Shown here one piece after another: positions 1-8,780 of a stretch of 64,000 bases of DNA. The notes under the pieces were generated by a model that was given only the letters and a program-made list of their open reading frames with translations, ran no database searches and had not been told where the DNA came from. Position 1 is the stretch's first letter, and each line of letters begins with the position of its first letter. Made by a program: the position numbers and the translations under genes. The stretch is from NCBI RefSeq assembly GCF_900102465.1, contig NZ_FNBW01000004.1, positions 186,001 to 250,000 on the forward strand, read 5' to 3'. This stretch comes from Thalassobaculum litoreum DSM 18839. Lineage in GTDB: Bacteria > Pseudomonadota > Alphaproteobacteria > Thalassobaculales > Thalassobaculaceae.

Positions 1-2690
1 CCCCAGGTGGAGGGATCCTTCGGATCGGCGCTGACCCGGGAGGAGGCGGAACGCTGGGGCGGGGGCACACCGTCGGTGCCGGTGGCCCGCAGCTCCTGAT
101 CGTCCTCCACGGTGCCGATCACGTCGCTGGCCAGGGCCGGATCGGCCCGGGTCTCGTGCATCTCGTGGGCCAGCCGCTCGGCGGCCATCCGCGCCTCGAT
201 CTCCTCCGGAGACTGGGTGCGGATCTCCAGATGCGACAGCATGGACGTCACCTGGCCGCGCAGATCGGCCAGCATCGCCTCGAACAGGGAGAAGGCCTCG
301 CGCTTGTACTCGTTCAGCGGGTCCTTCTGGGCATAGGCGCGCAGGTTGATGCCCTGGCGCAGGTGGTCGAGCGAGAGCAGGTGGTCCTTCCACTGCTGGT
401 CCAGCAGTTGGAGCAGGAGCTGCTTCTCGGCCATGCGCATCAGGTCGCGGCCGAAATTGACGGTCTTCTCCGCCATGCGCCGGTTGGAGGTGTCGCGGAT
501 GCGCTCCAGGATCTCGCGCTCGGCGATGCCCTCTTCCTTGCCCCAGTCCTGCACCGGCAGGTTGAGGCCGAGCAGGCGCAGCACCTCGGCATGCAGCCCG
601 TCCAGGTCCCACTGTTCGGAGTAGGTGCCTTCCGGGATCGCCCGGGCGACGATGTCCTCGATCACCTCGTGGCGCATGTCGGTGACCATCTCGTGGACGT
701 CCGGCTGGCGCATGATCTCGCGGCGCTGCTCGTAGACGACCTTGCGCTGGTCGTTCATGACGTCGTCGAACTTCAGGAGCTGCTTGCGGATCTCGAAGTT
801 GCGCGCCTCGACCTTCTGCTGCGCCTTCTCCAGCGCCTTGTTGATCCAGGGATGTACGATCGCCTCGCCGTCCTGCAGGCCCAGCTTCTTCAGCATGCCG
901 TCCATGCGGTCGGACCCGAAGATGCGCATCAGATCGTCTTCCAGGGACAGGAAGAACTTCGAGCGGCCCGGATCGCCCTGACGGCCGGAACGGCCGCGCA
1001 GCTGGTTGTCGATGCGCCGGCTCTCGTGACGCTCGGTGGCGATCACGCACAGGCCGCCCTCTTCCAGCGCCTTCTTCTTGCCGGACTCGACGTCGGCGGT
1101 GATCTCGGCGGTGATCTGCGCGCGCTTGGCCTCGTCCTCGACGCCGTCGAGCGCCTGGGAGAGGCGCATCTCGATATTGCCGCCGAGCTGGATGTCGGTC
1201 CCGCGACCCGCCATGTTGGTGGCGATGGTCACCGAGCCGGGCCGGCCGGCCTGGGCGATGATGCGGGCCTCCTGCTCGTGGAAGCGGGCGTTCAGGACCT
1301 CGTGCGGGATCTTTCGCTGCTTGAGGACCTCGGCGACGGCCTCCGACTTCTCGATCGAAACCGTGCCGACCAGGACCGGCTGCCCGCGCAGGCGGCATTC
1401 CTCGATCATCTCGACGACCGCGTCGTACTTCTCCCGCGCGGAGCGGTAGACCTCGTCGTCCTCGTCCAGGCGGGCGACCGGGACGTTGGTCGGGATCTCG
1501 ACGACTTCCAGCTCGTAGATTTCCTGGAACTCGGCCGCCTCGGTCAGCGCCGTGCCGGTCATGCCGGCGAGCTTCGGATAAAGGCGGAAATAGTTCTGGA
1601 AGGTGATCGAGGCCAGCGTCTGGTTCTCGTTCTGGACGGTGACCCGCTCCTTGGCCTCCAGCGCCTGGTGCAGGCCGTCGGAATAGCGCCGGCCCTCCAT
1701 CGCGCGGCCGGTGAACTCGTCGATGATGACGACCTTGTCGTCTTTCAGCATGTAGTCGGTGTCGCGCGAGAACAGCTTGTGGGCGCGCAGGGCCTGGTTG
1801 GCATGGTGCACCAGGCTGACATTGTTCACGTCGTAGAGCGCGCCGGTCTGCAGGATGCCGGCCTCGGTCAGCAGACGCTCGATCTCTTCGGTGCCCTCGT
1901 CGGTGAGGGCGACGGTGCGCTGCTTCTCGTCCTTCTCGTAATGCTCTTCCTTCAGGCTCGGGATCAGCGCGTCGATCTTGCGGTACAGATCGGAGCTGTC
2001 GTCCGCCGGGCCGGAGATGATCAGTGGCGTGCGCGCCTCGTCGATCAGGATCGAGTCCACCTCGTCGACGATGGCGTAATGGAATTCCCGCTGGGCCATG
2101 TCCTCCAGCCGGAACTTCATGTTGTCGCGCAGATAGTCGAAACCGAACTCGTTGTTCGTGCCGTAGGTCACATCGCAGGCATAGGCCGCCTTGCGCTGGC
2201 TGTCGTCCAGGCCGTGCACGATGCAGCCCACGGTCAGGCCGAGGAAACTGTAGATCCGGCCCATCCAGGCGGCATCGCGCTGGGCCAGGTAGTCGTTCAC
2301 GGTGACCACATGCACGCCCTTGGCGGGCAGGGCGTTCAGATAGACCGGCAGGGTGGCGACCAGGGTCTTGCCTTCACCGGTCTTCATTTCGGAGATCTTG
2401 CCCTGGTGCAGGACGATGCCGCCGAGCAGCTGTACGTCGAAATGTCGCTGCCCGAGGACCCGCTTGGCGGCCTCGCGGACCACCGCGAAGGCCTCCTCCA
2501 TCAGGTCGTCGACCGTTTCTCCGGCGGCCAGACGCTCCCGGAAGGCCGCGGTTTTGGCCTGGAGCGCCTCGTCGGAGAGCGCGGCCATTTCGCCCTCGAG
2601 ACCGTTGATGGTCTCGATGTGCTTTCGCAAGCCTTTGAGAATACGATCGTTTTGCGAGCCGAAGAGGGCTCTGGCAATGCCGCCGAACAT
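1..2690 (-). CDS. secA: Protein translocase subunit SecA (C-terminus off the left edge)
   Basis: Cytoplasmic ATPase that drives preproteins through SecYEG. Reading leftward from the ATG at 2690, the product begins [12 protein letters not shown] and carries the expected N-terminal helicase fold with MKTGEGKT (Walker A), the [14 protein letters not shown] block and later preprotein cross-linking and scaffold regions. About 895 codons are inside the window. The last visible residues read DPKDPSTW, which in the family lie just before the zinc-binding SEC-C tail, so only that tail should be missing. The gene is divergent from the unknown gene at 2855, with 164 bp between the two starts for both promoters. 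Long open frames on the opposite strand here are codon-bias shadows. Confidence 0.97.
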   Translation of the reverse strand, partial: MFGGIARALFGSQNDRILKGLRKHIETINGLEGEMAALSDEALQAKTAAFRERLAAGETVDDLMEEAFAVVREAAKRVLGQRHFDVQLLGGIVLHQGKISEMKTGEGKTLVATLPVYLNALPAKGVHVVTVNDYLAQRDAAWMGRIYSFLGLTVGCIVHGLDDSQRKAAYACDVTYGTNNEFGFDYLRDNMKFRLEDMAQREFHYAIVDEVDSILIDEARTPLIISGPADDSSDLYRKIDALIPSLKEEHYEKDEKQRTVALTDEGTEEIERLLTEAGILQTGALYDVNNVSLVHHANQALRAHKLFSRDTDYMLKDDKVVIIDEFTGRAMEGRRYSDGLHQALEAKERVTVQNENQTLASITFQNYFRLYPKLAGMTGTALTEAAEFQEIYELEVVEIPTNVPVARLDEDDEVYRSAREKYDAVVEMIEECRLRGQPVLVGTVSIEKSEAVAEVLKQRKIPHEVLNARFHEQEARIIAQAGRPGSVTIATNMAGRGTDIQLGGNIEMRLSQALDGVEDEAKRAQITAEITADVESGKKKALEEGGLCVIATERHESRRIDNQLRGRSGRQGDPGRSKFFLSLEDDLMRIFGSDRMDGMLKKLGLQDGEAIVHPWINKALEKAQQKVEARNFEIRKQLLKFDDVMNDQRKVVYEQRREIMRQPDVHEMVTDMRHEVIEDIVARAIPEGTYSEQWDLDGLHAEVLRLLGLNLPVQDWGKEEGIAEREILERIRDTSNRRMAEKTVNFGRDLMRMAEKQLLLQLLDQQWKDHLLSLDHLRQGINLRAYAQKDPLNEYKREAFSLFEAMLADLRGQVTSMLSHLEIRTQSPEEIEARMAAERLAHEMHETRADPALASDVIGTVEDDQELRATGTDGVPPPQRSASSRVSADPKDPSTW

Positions 2691-2854
2691 GGATGGTCCC
2701 CGAAAAGTGCGCGCGCCAGCCGACGCGGCGGTTCGAGCAGCAGATTTAGGGGGCGAGACCTGCCCTGTCAACGCAAGCGGGGTCCGGGGAAAGTTCGCCG
2801 GAAGCGGGCGGATTTATTGCCTTTAGGTCAAGGTTAACCCATTCTTAACCTATC

Positions 2855-3742
2855 ATGGTCGACGCGATCACCCCTACGACGCCCACACGTCCCGTTGCGG
2901 TGCAAAACGCAGCGGGGGCCGGAGGCGTGCGCGTGCGCCATCGAGGCGAGCGGCCGGAGGATCCGTCCCGGCGGGTCGATGACGACGGCGACGACACCGC
3001 CGACACCGCCGACAACGCCGACAGCGGCGCGACCGACGGCGGGACCGGCCGGGCGTCCGCCGCCAGCCGGGCGGCGATGCGCCGGGCCAACCGTGCCTAT
3101 GGCGGCGCCGGCGCGGCGGTCGGCCAGCCGGAGGTGGTCATGTCCCGGGCGGCGGCGATCCTGGGCGGCGGCGACCTTGAGGCGATCCTGCGCCGGGCCG
3201 GTCAGGCGCTGCGCCAGATGGCGGAGACCCTGCTGGGCGTGCCGCCGGAGCGCACCGCCGGCCTCGCGGATGCCTTCGCGTCCGAAGCCCTGGAGTGGGT
3301 GCGCGTCGCAATCGCCCAGTACCGTACCTATGCGGCCGATCACGAAGGCCTGCCGGTCGGCATCTCGTTCGAGGATGTGCGGCTCACGGTCGATGCCGGC
3401 CATGGCGGGTTGGCCATCGAGGTCGGCGGCGTGCATTTCCGCCGGGCCTTCACCTTCCGCACCAAGGGCGTGGTCTTCGACATCCGGGCCTCGGGCGCCG
3501 TGCAGGATCCCACCCCCGGGTTCTTCGTGGATTCCGGCGAGACCGAAGGCCAGGCCACCACCGCCAACGCCATCGTCGACAAGGCCCGCCGCGACCTGCC
3601 GCGCTTCGGTATCAGCAAGGATACAGAGGGGGTCTGCGTGCTGATCCGGGCCGAAGGCAGCGATTTCGACCCGGCGCGCGACGGCGGCTGGGTCATGGAC
3701 CTGGACGTGCATGTCCCCTTCGACCCGACCTGGAGCGGGTGA
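2855..3742 (+). CDS. Unknown protein with Asp/Thr-rich N-terminal linker
   Basis: 295-residue protein that I do not recognise. Residues about 1-60 are low complexity, including an acidic DTAD-type repeat encoded by near-tandem GACACCGCC units. Residues 75-160 look helical and alanine-rich. Residues 165-295 are predominantly beta-like and end in a DLDVHVPFD segment. There is no signal peptide, membrane segment or known catalytic motif. The ATG at 2855 is the only reasonable start. It lies divergent from secA and about 200 bp upstream of the ppiC-type gene, so operon membership is uncertain. The reading frame has normal codon bias for the window, which supports a real gene, but function cannot be inferred. 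Confidence 0.75.
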   Translation: MVDAITPTTPTRPVAVQNAAGAGGVRVRHRGERPEDPSRRVDDDGDDTADTADNADSGATDGGTGRASAASRAAMRRANRAYGGAGAAVGQPEVVMSRAAAILGGGDLEAILRRAGQALRQMAETLLGVPPERTAGLADAFASEALEWVRVAIAQYRTYAADHEGLPVGISFEDVRLTVDAGHGGLAIEVGGVHFRRAFTFRTKGVVFDIRASGAVQDPTPGFFVDSGETEGQATTANAIVDKARRDLPRFGISKDTEGVCVLIRAEGSDFDPARDGGWVMDLDVHVPFDPTWSG

Positions 3743-3946
3743 TGGGCGGCGGGGACAGGTTGCCGCGGCCGGCAATCGTCCCATCGTTGTGTCATGGCTC
3801 GCGGTGTACCAGCGCTTTCTTGTGGCCCACCGGGCGATCTGATACGCCTGCCGGCCATCGACGACGGGCCTCGGTCCGTCGTACCGAGCCAGGCTGATCC
3901 GAGACGGGCACACAGACCCGTAAAGAAAGTTTCGAAAGGACGTTCC

Positions 3947-4819
3947 ATGCTCTCCCTGCGCCACGCGACCGCCGCCGCTTCGGTGGCGCTCAGCCTCGTA
4001 TTCTGCGGACCGGTGGTCGCGCAGACGCCGGCTCCCGCCGGAGCCGCCTCCGACGTCGACCCGTCCACCGTGGTCGCCCGCGTCGGTGACAAGGAAGTGA
4101 CGCTGGGCGAACTGATGGTGATGCGCAGCCAGCTGCCGGCTCAGTATCAGCAGGTTCCGCTGGAGGCGATCTACGAGCCGATGCTGAACCGGGCGGTCGA
4201 TCAGATCCTGATCACCCGTGCGGCGCGCGCCAGCGGCATCGCCGACCAGGACGAGGTGAAGGCGAAGATCGAGGAGGCGGCCGATCAGGTCATCGCCGAG
4301 GCGTATCTGACCCAGACGATCGCCTCGGAGGTGACCGAGGACGCCCTGCGCAAGCGCTATGAGGAGGCCGTCGCCGGCCAGACGGGCGAGGAAGAGGCCA
4401 AGGCCCGCCATATCCTGCTGGACAGCGAGGAGGATGCCCAGGCGGTGATCGCCGAACTGAACGACGGTGCGGAGTTCACCAAGCTTGCCGCCGAGAAGTC
4501 GACCGGCCCGTCGGCCGCCCAGGGCGGTGATCTCGGCTGGTTCCAGGCCGGCCAGATGGTGCCGGAATTCTCCGCCGCCGCCTTCGCGCTGGAGCCGGGC
4601 ACCTATACCAAGGAGCCGGTGAAGAGCCAGTTCGGCTGGCACGTCATCCTGCTGGAGGAGAAGCGCACCGCCGATGCCCCGAGCTTCGAGGATATGCACG
4701 ACCAGTTGACCGCCGAGATGACCCGCGAGCTGATCCAGGCCCGCCTGGAGAAGCTGCGCGGCGACACCAAGATCGAGCGCTTCGGGCCGACCGGCAAGCC
4801 GCTGGTCCCGGCCGAGTGA
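3947..4819 (+). CDS. Periplasmic peptidyl-prolyl cis-trans isomerase, PpiC/SurA type
   Basis: 290-residue parvulin-type prolyl isomerase and probable periplasmic chaperone. Residues 1-25 form a Sec signal peptide (hydrophobic stretch, likely cleavage after VVA). Residues 40-135 form the helical chaperone part typical of SurA/PrsA-like proteins. Residues 150-240 are the rotamase domain, with ARHILL, GGDLGWF and SQFGWHVI. The start at 3947 is chosen because an AAAGGA ribosome site lies 6 bases upstream and the signal peptide starts there; upstream in-frame starts would bury it. It is followed after 49 bp by argJ, and this order next to secA is common in alphaproteobacteria. Substrates are unknown. 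Confidence 0.93.
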   Translation: MLSLRHATAAASVALSLVFCGPVVAQTPAPAGAASDVDPSTVVARVGDKEVTLGELMVMRSQLPAQYQQVPLEAIYEPMLNRAVDQILITRAARASGIADQDEVKAKIEEAADQVIAEAYLTQTIASEVTEDALRKRYEEAVAGQTGEEEAKARHILLDSEEDAQAVIAELNDGAEFTKLAAEKSTGPSAAQGGDLGWFQAGQMVPEFSAAAFALEPGTYTKEPVKSQFGWHVILLEEKRTADAPSFEDMHDQLTAEMTRELIQARLEKLRGDTKIERFGPTGKPLVPAE

Positions 4820-4868
4820 CCCGCTGATCCCGCCTCTGCACCCCGCTTAAGCTGACGGAAGAACGACC

Positions 4869-6107
4869 ATGAAGCCGCTGCCGGTTTCCCCCCTGGCGCC
4901 GACCAGGAAACAGACCCTGCCGCCGATCGCCGGATGCCGCATGGCGGCACGGGAGGCCGGGGTGCGGTACAAGGGCCGCCGCGACGTTCTTCTGATGGCG
5001 TTCGACCCGGGGACCACGGTCGCCGGTGTGCTGACCCGCAACCAGATGCCGGGCGCGCCGATCGACTGGTGCCGCGCGCACCTGCCCGCCGGCACCGCCC
5101 GCGGGCTGGTGGTGAACGCCGGCAACGCCAACGTCTTCACCGGCGCCCACGGGGCGATGGCCTGTGCGGAGACGGCGAAGGCGGCGGCGGCGGCGCTGGG
5201 CTGCGATCCGTCGGAGATCCTGCTGGCCTCCACCGGGGTGATCGGCGAGCCGATGCGCTACGAGCGGATCGTCGAGCATCTGCCGGCGGCCAAGGCCGAG
5301 CTGACGGAGGACGCCTGGGAAACCGCGGCGGCCACCATCATGACCACCGACACCTTCGCCAAGACGGCGTCGCGCACTGCGAACATCCGCGGCGTGCCGG
5401 TGACCATCAACGGCATCGCCAAGGGCTCCGGCATGATCGCGCCCGACATGGCGACCATGCTGTCCTTCGTCGTGACCGACGCGGCCCTGCCCGCACCGGT
5501 GCTGAAGGCGCTCCTGACCCGGGGCGTGAACCGCAGCTTCAACGCGGTCACCGTCGACAGCGACCAGTCGACCAGCGACACGGTCCTGCTGTTCGCCACC
5601 GGCAAGGGCGAGACCCATGTGACGGTGGACGGTCCGGGCGATCCGGCGCTGCGCGATTTCCGCACCAAGCTCGAGGACCTGCTGCACGATCTGGCGATGC
5701 AGGTGGTGCGCGACGGCGAGGGGGCGAGCAAGCTGGTCCGCATCGCCGTCACCGGGGCGGCTTCGGAGCGGGCGGCCAAGAGGATCGCGATGGTCATCGC
5801 CGACTCGCCCCTGGTGAAGACGGCGATCGCCGGCGAGGACGCCAACTGGGGTCGCATCGTCATGGCGGTCGGCAAGTCGGGCCAGAAGGCGGACCGGGAC
5901 CGGCTGGCGATCTCCATCGGCGGCGTCGAGGTGGCGCGCGACGGCGTGCGCGTGGAAGGCTACGACGAGGCCCCCGTTACCGCCCACATGAAGGGCCGGG
6001 AGATCGATATCGAGGTCGATGTCGGCGTCGGCCGGGGCCGGGCGACCGTGTGGACCTGCGACCTGACCCACGGCTATATCGACATCAACGCCGACTACCG
6101 CAGCTAG
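4869..6107 (+). CDS. argJ: Bifunctional ornithine acetyltransferase / N-acetylglutamate synthase
   Basis: 412-residue ArgJ of the cyclic arginine pathway. It moves the acetyl group from N2-acetylornithine to glutamate and may also use acetyl-CoA. The precursor self-cleaves into alpha and beta chains before a threonine, visible here as Thr196 in the KGSGMIAPDMATML motif. The oxyanion-hole STG motif is at 121-123. The C-terminus ends with the typical GYIDINADYRS. Length matches the family (about 400-415). Only 8 bases separate it from mutT, so the two are probably cotranscribed. Confidence 0.98.
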   Translation: MKPLPVSPLAPTRKQTLPPIAGCRMAAREAGVRYKGRRDVLLMAFDPGTTVAGVLTRNQMPGAPIDWCRAHLPAGTARGLVVNAGNANVFTGAHGAMACAETAKAAAAALGCDPSEILLASTGVIGEPMRYERIVEHLPAAKAELTEDAWETAAATIMTTDTFAKTASRTANIRGVPVTINGIAKGSGMIAPDMATMLSFVVTDAALPAPVLKALLTRGVNRSFNAVTVDSDQSTSDTVLLFATGKGETHVTVDGPGDPALRDFRTKLEDLLHDLAMQVVRDGEGASKLVRIAVTGAASERAAKRIAMVIADSPLVKTAIAGEDANWGRIVMAVGKSGQKADRDRLAISIGGVEVARDGVRVEGYDEAPVTAHMKGREIDIEVDVGVGRGRATVWTCDLTHGYIDINADYRS

Positions 6108-6115
6108 ACGCGCCC

Positions 6116-6532
6116 ATGGCCAAGAACAGCCTTCCGATCGTTCTGGTCGTGGCGGTGGCGCTGGTCGATGCCGACGGGCGCGTGCTGATCGCCAAGCGGC
6201 CGGAAGGCAAGAAGCTGGCGGGACTGTGGGAGTTCCCCGGCGGCAAGGTCGATCCCGGCGAGACGCCGGAGGCGGCGCTGATCCGCGAGCTGCGCGAGGA
6301 GCTGGGCATCGACACCCATGAGAGCTGCCTCGCCCCGCTCACCTTCGCCAGCCATGCCTATGACGATTTCCACCTGCTGATGCCGCTCTACGTGTGCCGG
6401 CGGTGGAAGGGCGAGGTGACCCGGCACGAGCACGCCGACCTCGCCTGGGTGCGGCCGGTGCGGCTTCGGGACTACCCGATGCCGCCGGCCGACGCCCCGT
6501 TGGTGGCGATGATCCAGGACATTCTCGGCTGA
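6116..6532 (+). CDS. mutT: Nudix hydrolase, MutT type (8-oxo-dGTP diphosphatase)
   Basis: 138-residue Nudix protein that most likely sanitises the nucleotide pool by hydrolysing 8-oxo-dGTP to the monophosphate. The Nudix box is complete from Gly43 to Ile65: the metal-binding glutamates of REXXEE are Glu58, Glu61 and Glu62, with Glu49 upstream. The start at 6116 lies 8 bases after the argJ stop and gives the usual MutT N-terminus with the VVAVALVDADGRVL strand. The same frame is open far upstream, overlapping argJ, but that part is a shadow. Substrate choice is inferred from the argJ-mutT context and similarity to MutT; other Nudix substrates cannot be excluded. Confidence 0.92.
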   Translation: MAKNSLPIVLVVAVALVDADGRVLIAKRPEGKKLAGLWEFPGGKVDPGETPEAALIRELREELGIDTHESCLAPLTFASHAYDDFHLLMPLYVCRRWKGEVTRHEHADLAWVRPVRLRDYPMPPADAPLVAMIQDILG

Positions 6533-6559
6533 TCCTTCTCCCTCTGGGGTGGGAAGCGA

Positions 6560-6733
6560 TCAGAACAGGCCCAGGATGCGGCGGCGGCTGTTGCGCCGAC
6601 CGTCGGCCGGATGGGTCTGCGGCTCCGGATGGCGCCGGTTGACGTCGTGATGCTGCCTGATCAGACGCTCGATCTGGTCTCCCGCACCACCGGTGGCGGC
6701 ATGGGCGAGCAGCAGAAGATGATTGCCGTTCAT
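6560..6733 (-). CDS. Small unknown protein (57 aa) divergent from a LysR regulator
   Basis: A 57-codon frame on the minus strand, beginning MNGNHLLLLAHAATGG and ending in a basic tail (RRNSRRRILGLF). A good GGAGAG ribosome site lies 5 bases before the ATG at 6733. The N-terminus is mildly hydrophobic and the remainder is His/Arg/Pro rich; I recognise no family. The gene stops 27 bp past the mutT stop (convergent) and starts 119 bp from the LysR gene at 6853 with a conserved operator block between them. The layout equals that of the DUF1127 gene at 30514, which argues that this is a real small regulated gene. No database comparison was possible. Confidence 0.6.
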   Translation of the reverse strand: MNGNHLLLLAHAATGGAGDQIERLIRQHHDVNRRHPEPQTHPADGRRNSRRRILGLF

Positions 6734-6810
6734 TTTATCTCTCCTTTCAGGACACCGAGGACTTCGGCCCCATTCGATGACTTGAAATTGGGCCGGATCC
6801 CGGGTTATCT

Positions 6811-6850
6811 CAAACGATGCTTTCTCACTTCACGTGTTAGAAAAACTATC
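6811..6850 (+). promoter_or_regulatory. Putative LysR (GcvA-type) operator, copy A
   Basis: A 40-bp block starting CAAACGATGCTTTCTCAC, with TTAGA near its 3' end, that finishes 2 bases before the LysR start at 6853. An equivalent block lies directly upstream of the LysR gene at 29421-30350, with 17 of 18 leading bases matching apart from one purine exchange and with TTAGA at the same spacing. On the minus strand the TTTGAG end of the block falls where a -35 element for the small gene at 6733 would be, with AT-rich CAATTT about 18 bases later. This fits autorepression of the regulator and activation of the divergent small gene; both roles are inferred. Confidence 0.6.
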
Positions 6851-6852
6851 CA

Positions 6853-7800
6853 ATGTCCGCGCGCCGTCTGCCGCCGCTGAACGCCCTGCGCGCCTTCGAG
6901 GCCGCCGCCCGTCTGGAGAGCATGAGCCGGGCGGCGGACGAGCTGTCGGTCACCCATGCCGCGGTCAGCCATCAGGTGAAGGCGCTGGAGGAATGGATCG
7001 GTCAGCCCCTGTTCCGGCGCGAGCACCGCCGTATCCGCCTGACCGAGGCGGGGGCCGACCTGCTGCCGGTGCTGGGCCAGGCCTTCGACTCGATCGACGC
7101 CCGGCTGGCGGATATCAGCGCCACCGGCGGCCGGCGCATGCTGACCATCACCGCCGCCCCTTCGGTGGCCTATCGCTGGATCGTGCCGCGTCTGCCGGCC
7201 TTCAGCGCGCGCCATCCCGAGATCGATGTGCGCATCGAGCATTCCACGAGGATGGTCGATCTGCGGCGGGAGCGGGCGATCGATGTCGGGCTGCGCTATG
7301 GGCGGGGCGGCTGGGAGGGGTTGGAGCAGCACTGGCTGATCAGCGGCCATGCCCGGCCGATCGCCTCGCCGGGCCTGCTGGCCAAGTACGGCCTGTCGGC
7401 GGCGGACCTGCCGCTGCCGGTCGAGACGATCGCGTCGCTGCCGCTGCACCACGAGGAGACGCGGCTGTGGTGGCGCCGCTGGTTTGAGAATAACGGCATG
7501 CCCGAGGCGGACGTCTCCTCAGGGGCCGTACTGTACGACGCCGGCTCGATCCTCGATCTGGCCCTGGCCGGCCACGGGGCGGTGCTGGGACGGTTCGCCC
7601 TGGCGCGCGAGGCCATGAGCGCCGGCCTGCTCCTGCCGCTGCACGACGCCTATCTGGACGAGGATGCGGGCTATTGGTTCGTGTACGACAAGGCGCGTGC
7701 CGACGAGCCGCATATCGCCGCCTTCCGGGAGTTCATCCTGGAACAGATCGGCGAGGAGACCTGGCAGGACTGGCAGGCCTCCGACCGGGACGGAGACTGA
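6853..7800 (+). CDS. LysR-family transcriptional regulator, GcvA type
   Basis: 315-residue LysR regulator. The winged helix-turn-helix is at about residues 6-65 (LPPLNALRAFEAAARLESMSRAA, then HAAVSHQVKALE), and the effector-binding domain spans 95-300 with the GcvA-like IVPRLPAF and GLRYGRGGW segments. The start at 6853 gives the standard N-terminus; no strong ribosome site is visible and the operator block abuts the start codon. It is divergent from the 57-residue small protein gene, its most likely target. The inducer is unknown. Two other GcvA-type regulators lie at 29421 and 32057. Confidence 0.92.
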   Translation: MSARRLPPLNALRAFEAAARLESMSRAADELSVTHAAVSHQVKALEEWIGQPLFRREHRRIRLTEAGADLLPVLGQAFDSIDARLADISATGGRRMLTITAAPSVAYRWIVPRLPAFSARHPEIDVRIEHSTRMVDLRRERAIDVGLRYGRGGWEGLEQHWLISGHARPIASPGLLAKYGLSAADLPLPVETIASLPLHHEETRLWWRRWFENNGMPEADVSSGAVLYDAGSILDLALAGHGAVLGRFALAREAMSAGLLLPLHDAYLDEDAGYWFVYDKARADEPHIAAFREFILEQIGEETWQDWQASDRDGD

Positions 7801-7802
7801 TT

Positions 7803-8711
7803 TCAGCCCGGAGTCTCGCCGGTGCCGGTCTCCGTGCCGCCCAGGGCCGATGCCAGACGGCTGGTGGCCGAGCCGGGACGTAGCGGCTTGGGCTGGCTCG
7901 CCGCCGGAGCCCAGCCGGTGAGGTAGAGGATCTGGAAGCGGGCCGGGATCCGGCCGTCCGCATCGGCGAAGCGCTCGGCATACGCCTGGGCCACCCCGCC
8001 CAGCAGGGCGCGGGTCATCGGCGCGCGATGACGCTCCAGCACCAGGTTGGTCTCGCCCATGCCCCGCAGGTCCCGCATCAGGTGCAGGGCGGTGTCGTAG
8101 GTCACGGTGATCGTGTCGGCGTCCACCACGGGCAGGGCGAAGCCGGCGCGCTGCAGCAGGCCGCCCGCGTCGCGCAGATCGGCGAAGGGCGACACCCGGG
8201 GGCTGAGTCCGCCGGTCACCGCCACCTCGGCCTCGGCGAAGGCGTCGCGCAGCTCCACCAGGGTCTCGCCGCCGAGAAGCGCCACGAGCAGCAGCCCGTC
8301 CGGCTTCAGGGCCCGGCGAATCTGCGACAGGGCGCCCGGCAGGTCGTTCACCCAATGCAGCGACAGCGCCCCGAACACCGCGTCGAGCGAGCCGTCGGCG
8401 ATCGGCAGGAACTCCTCGTCCAGGGTCAGGGCGGGGCCGTCCGCCGCCCGCTCGGCCGCCCAGGACGGGGCGAGGTCGCTCTGGATCAGGGTGTCGACCT
8501 TGCCGCTGGCCCGCAGGGCGCGGCCCAGCGCGCCGGACCGGGCACCGAGCTCCAGCGCCAGCGGGAAGCGGCGCCGGATGTCCTCCAGCCGCTCGGCCAG
8601 GCGGTCGGCGACCTCCTCCTCCAGGAAGGCGAACTCCCCATAGCGGGCCCGGGCGCGCTCGCGGCGGCGGCGCAGGAGGGAGCGGTCGAATACGCGCATC
8701 GCATCGGTCAT
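7803..8711 (-). CDS. SAM-dependent methyltransferase (NDUFAF5/BioC-like)
   Basis: 302-residue class I methyltransferase beginning MTDAMRVFDRSLLRRRRERA, the N-terminus typical of the alphaproteobacterial relatives of the mitochondrial complex I assembly factor NDUFAF5. The SAM site is at about residues 50-60 (LALELGARSGALG, where the usual glycine-rich loop is partly changed), followed by SLDAVFGALSLHWVNDLPGAL. An in-frame ATG 60 bases upstream exists, but the chosen start matches the family. It is divergent from comF with 69 bp between starts. A complex I assembly or hydroxylase role is known for the mitochondrial relative, not shown for this protein. Confidence 0.82.
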   Translation of the reverse strand: MTDAMRVFDRSLLRRRRERARARYGEFAFLEEEVADRLAERLEDIRRRFPLALELGARSGALGRALRASGKVDTLIQSDLAPSWAAERAADGPALTLDEEFLPIADGSLDAVFGALSLHWVNDLPGALSQIRRALKPDGLLLVALLGGETLVELRDAFAEAEVAVTGGLSPRVSPFADLRDAGGLLQRAGFALPVVDADTITVTYDTALHLMRDLRGMGETNLVLERHRAPMTRALLGGVAQAYAERFADADGRIPARFQILYLTGWAPAASQPKPLRPGSATSRLASALGGTETGTGETPG

Positions 8712-8780
8712 GCCCGCCATATGGCGCAGGCGCGGGGGCAGGGAAAGGGAAAACCGGCCTGGGCCTGCCATGGCGGAACC

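Noticed and set aside
156-2837. Long plus-strand open frame over the secA region
   Set aside because: It is the codon-bias shadow of secA; the minus-strand translation gives a full-length SecA.
4825-4855. TGATCC followed by TAAGCT before argJ, resembling an RpoE promoter
   Set aside because: Spacer is 17 and argJ follows ppiC by 49 bp in an evident operon; a housekeeping arginine gene is an unlikely target. Probably chance.
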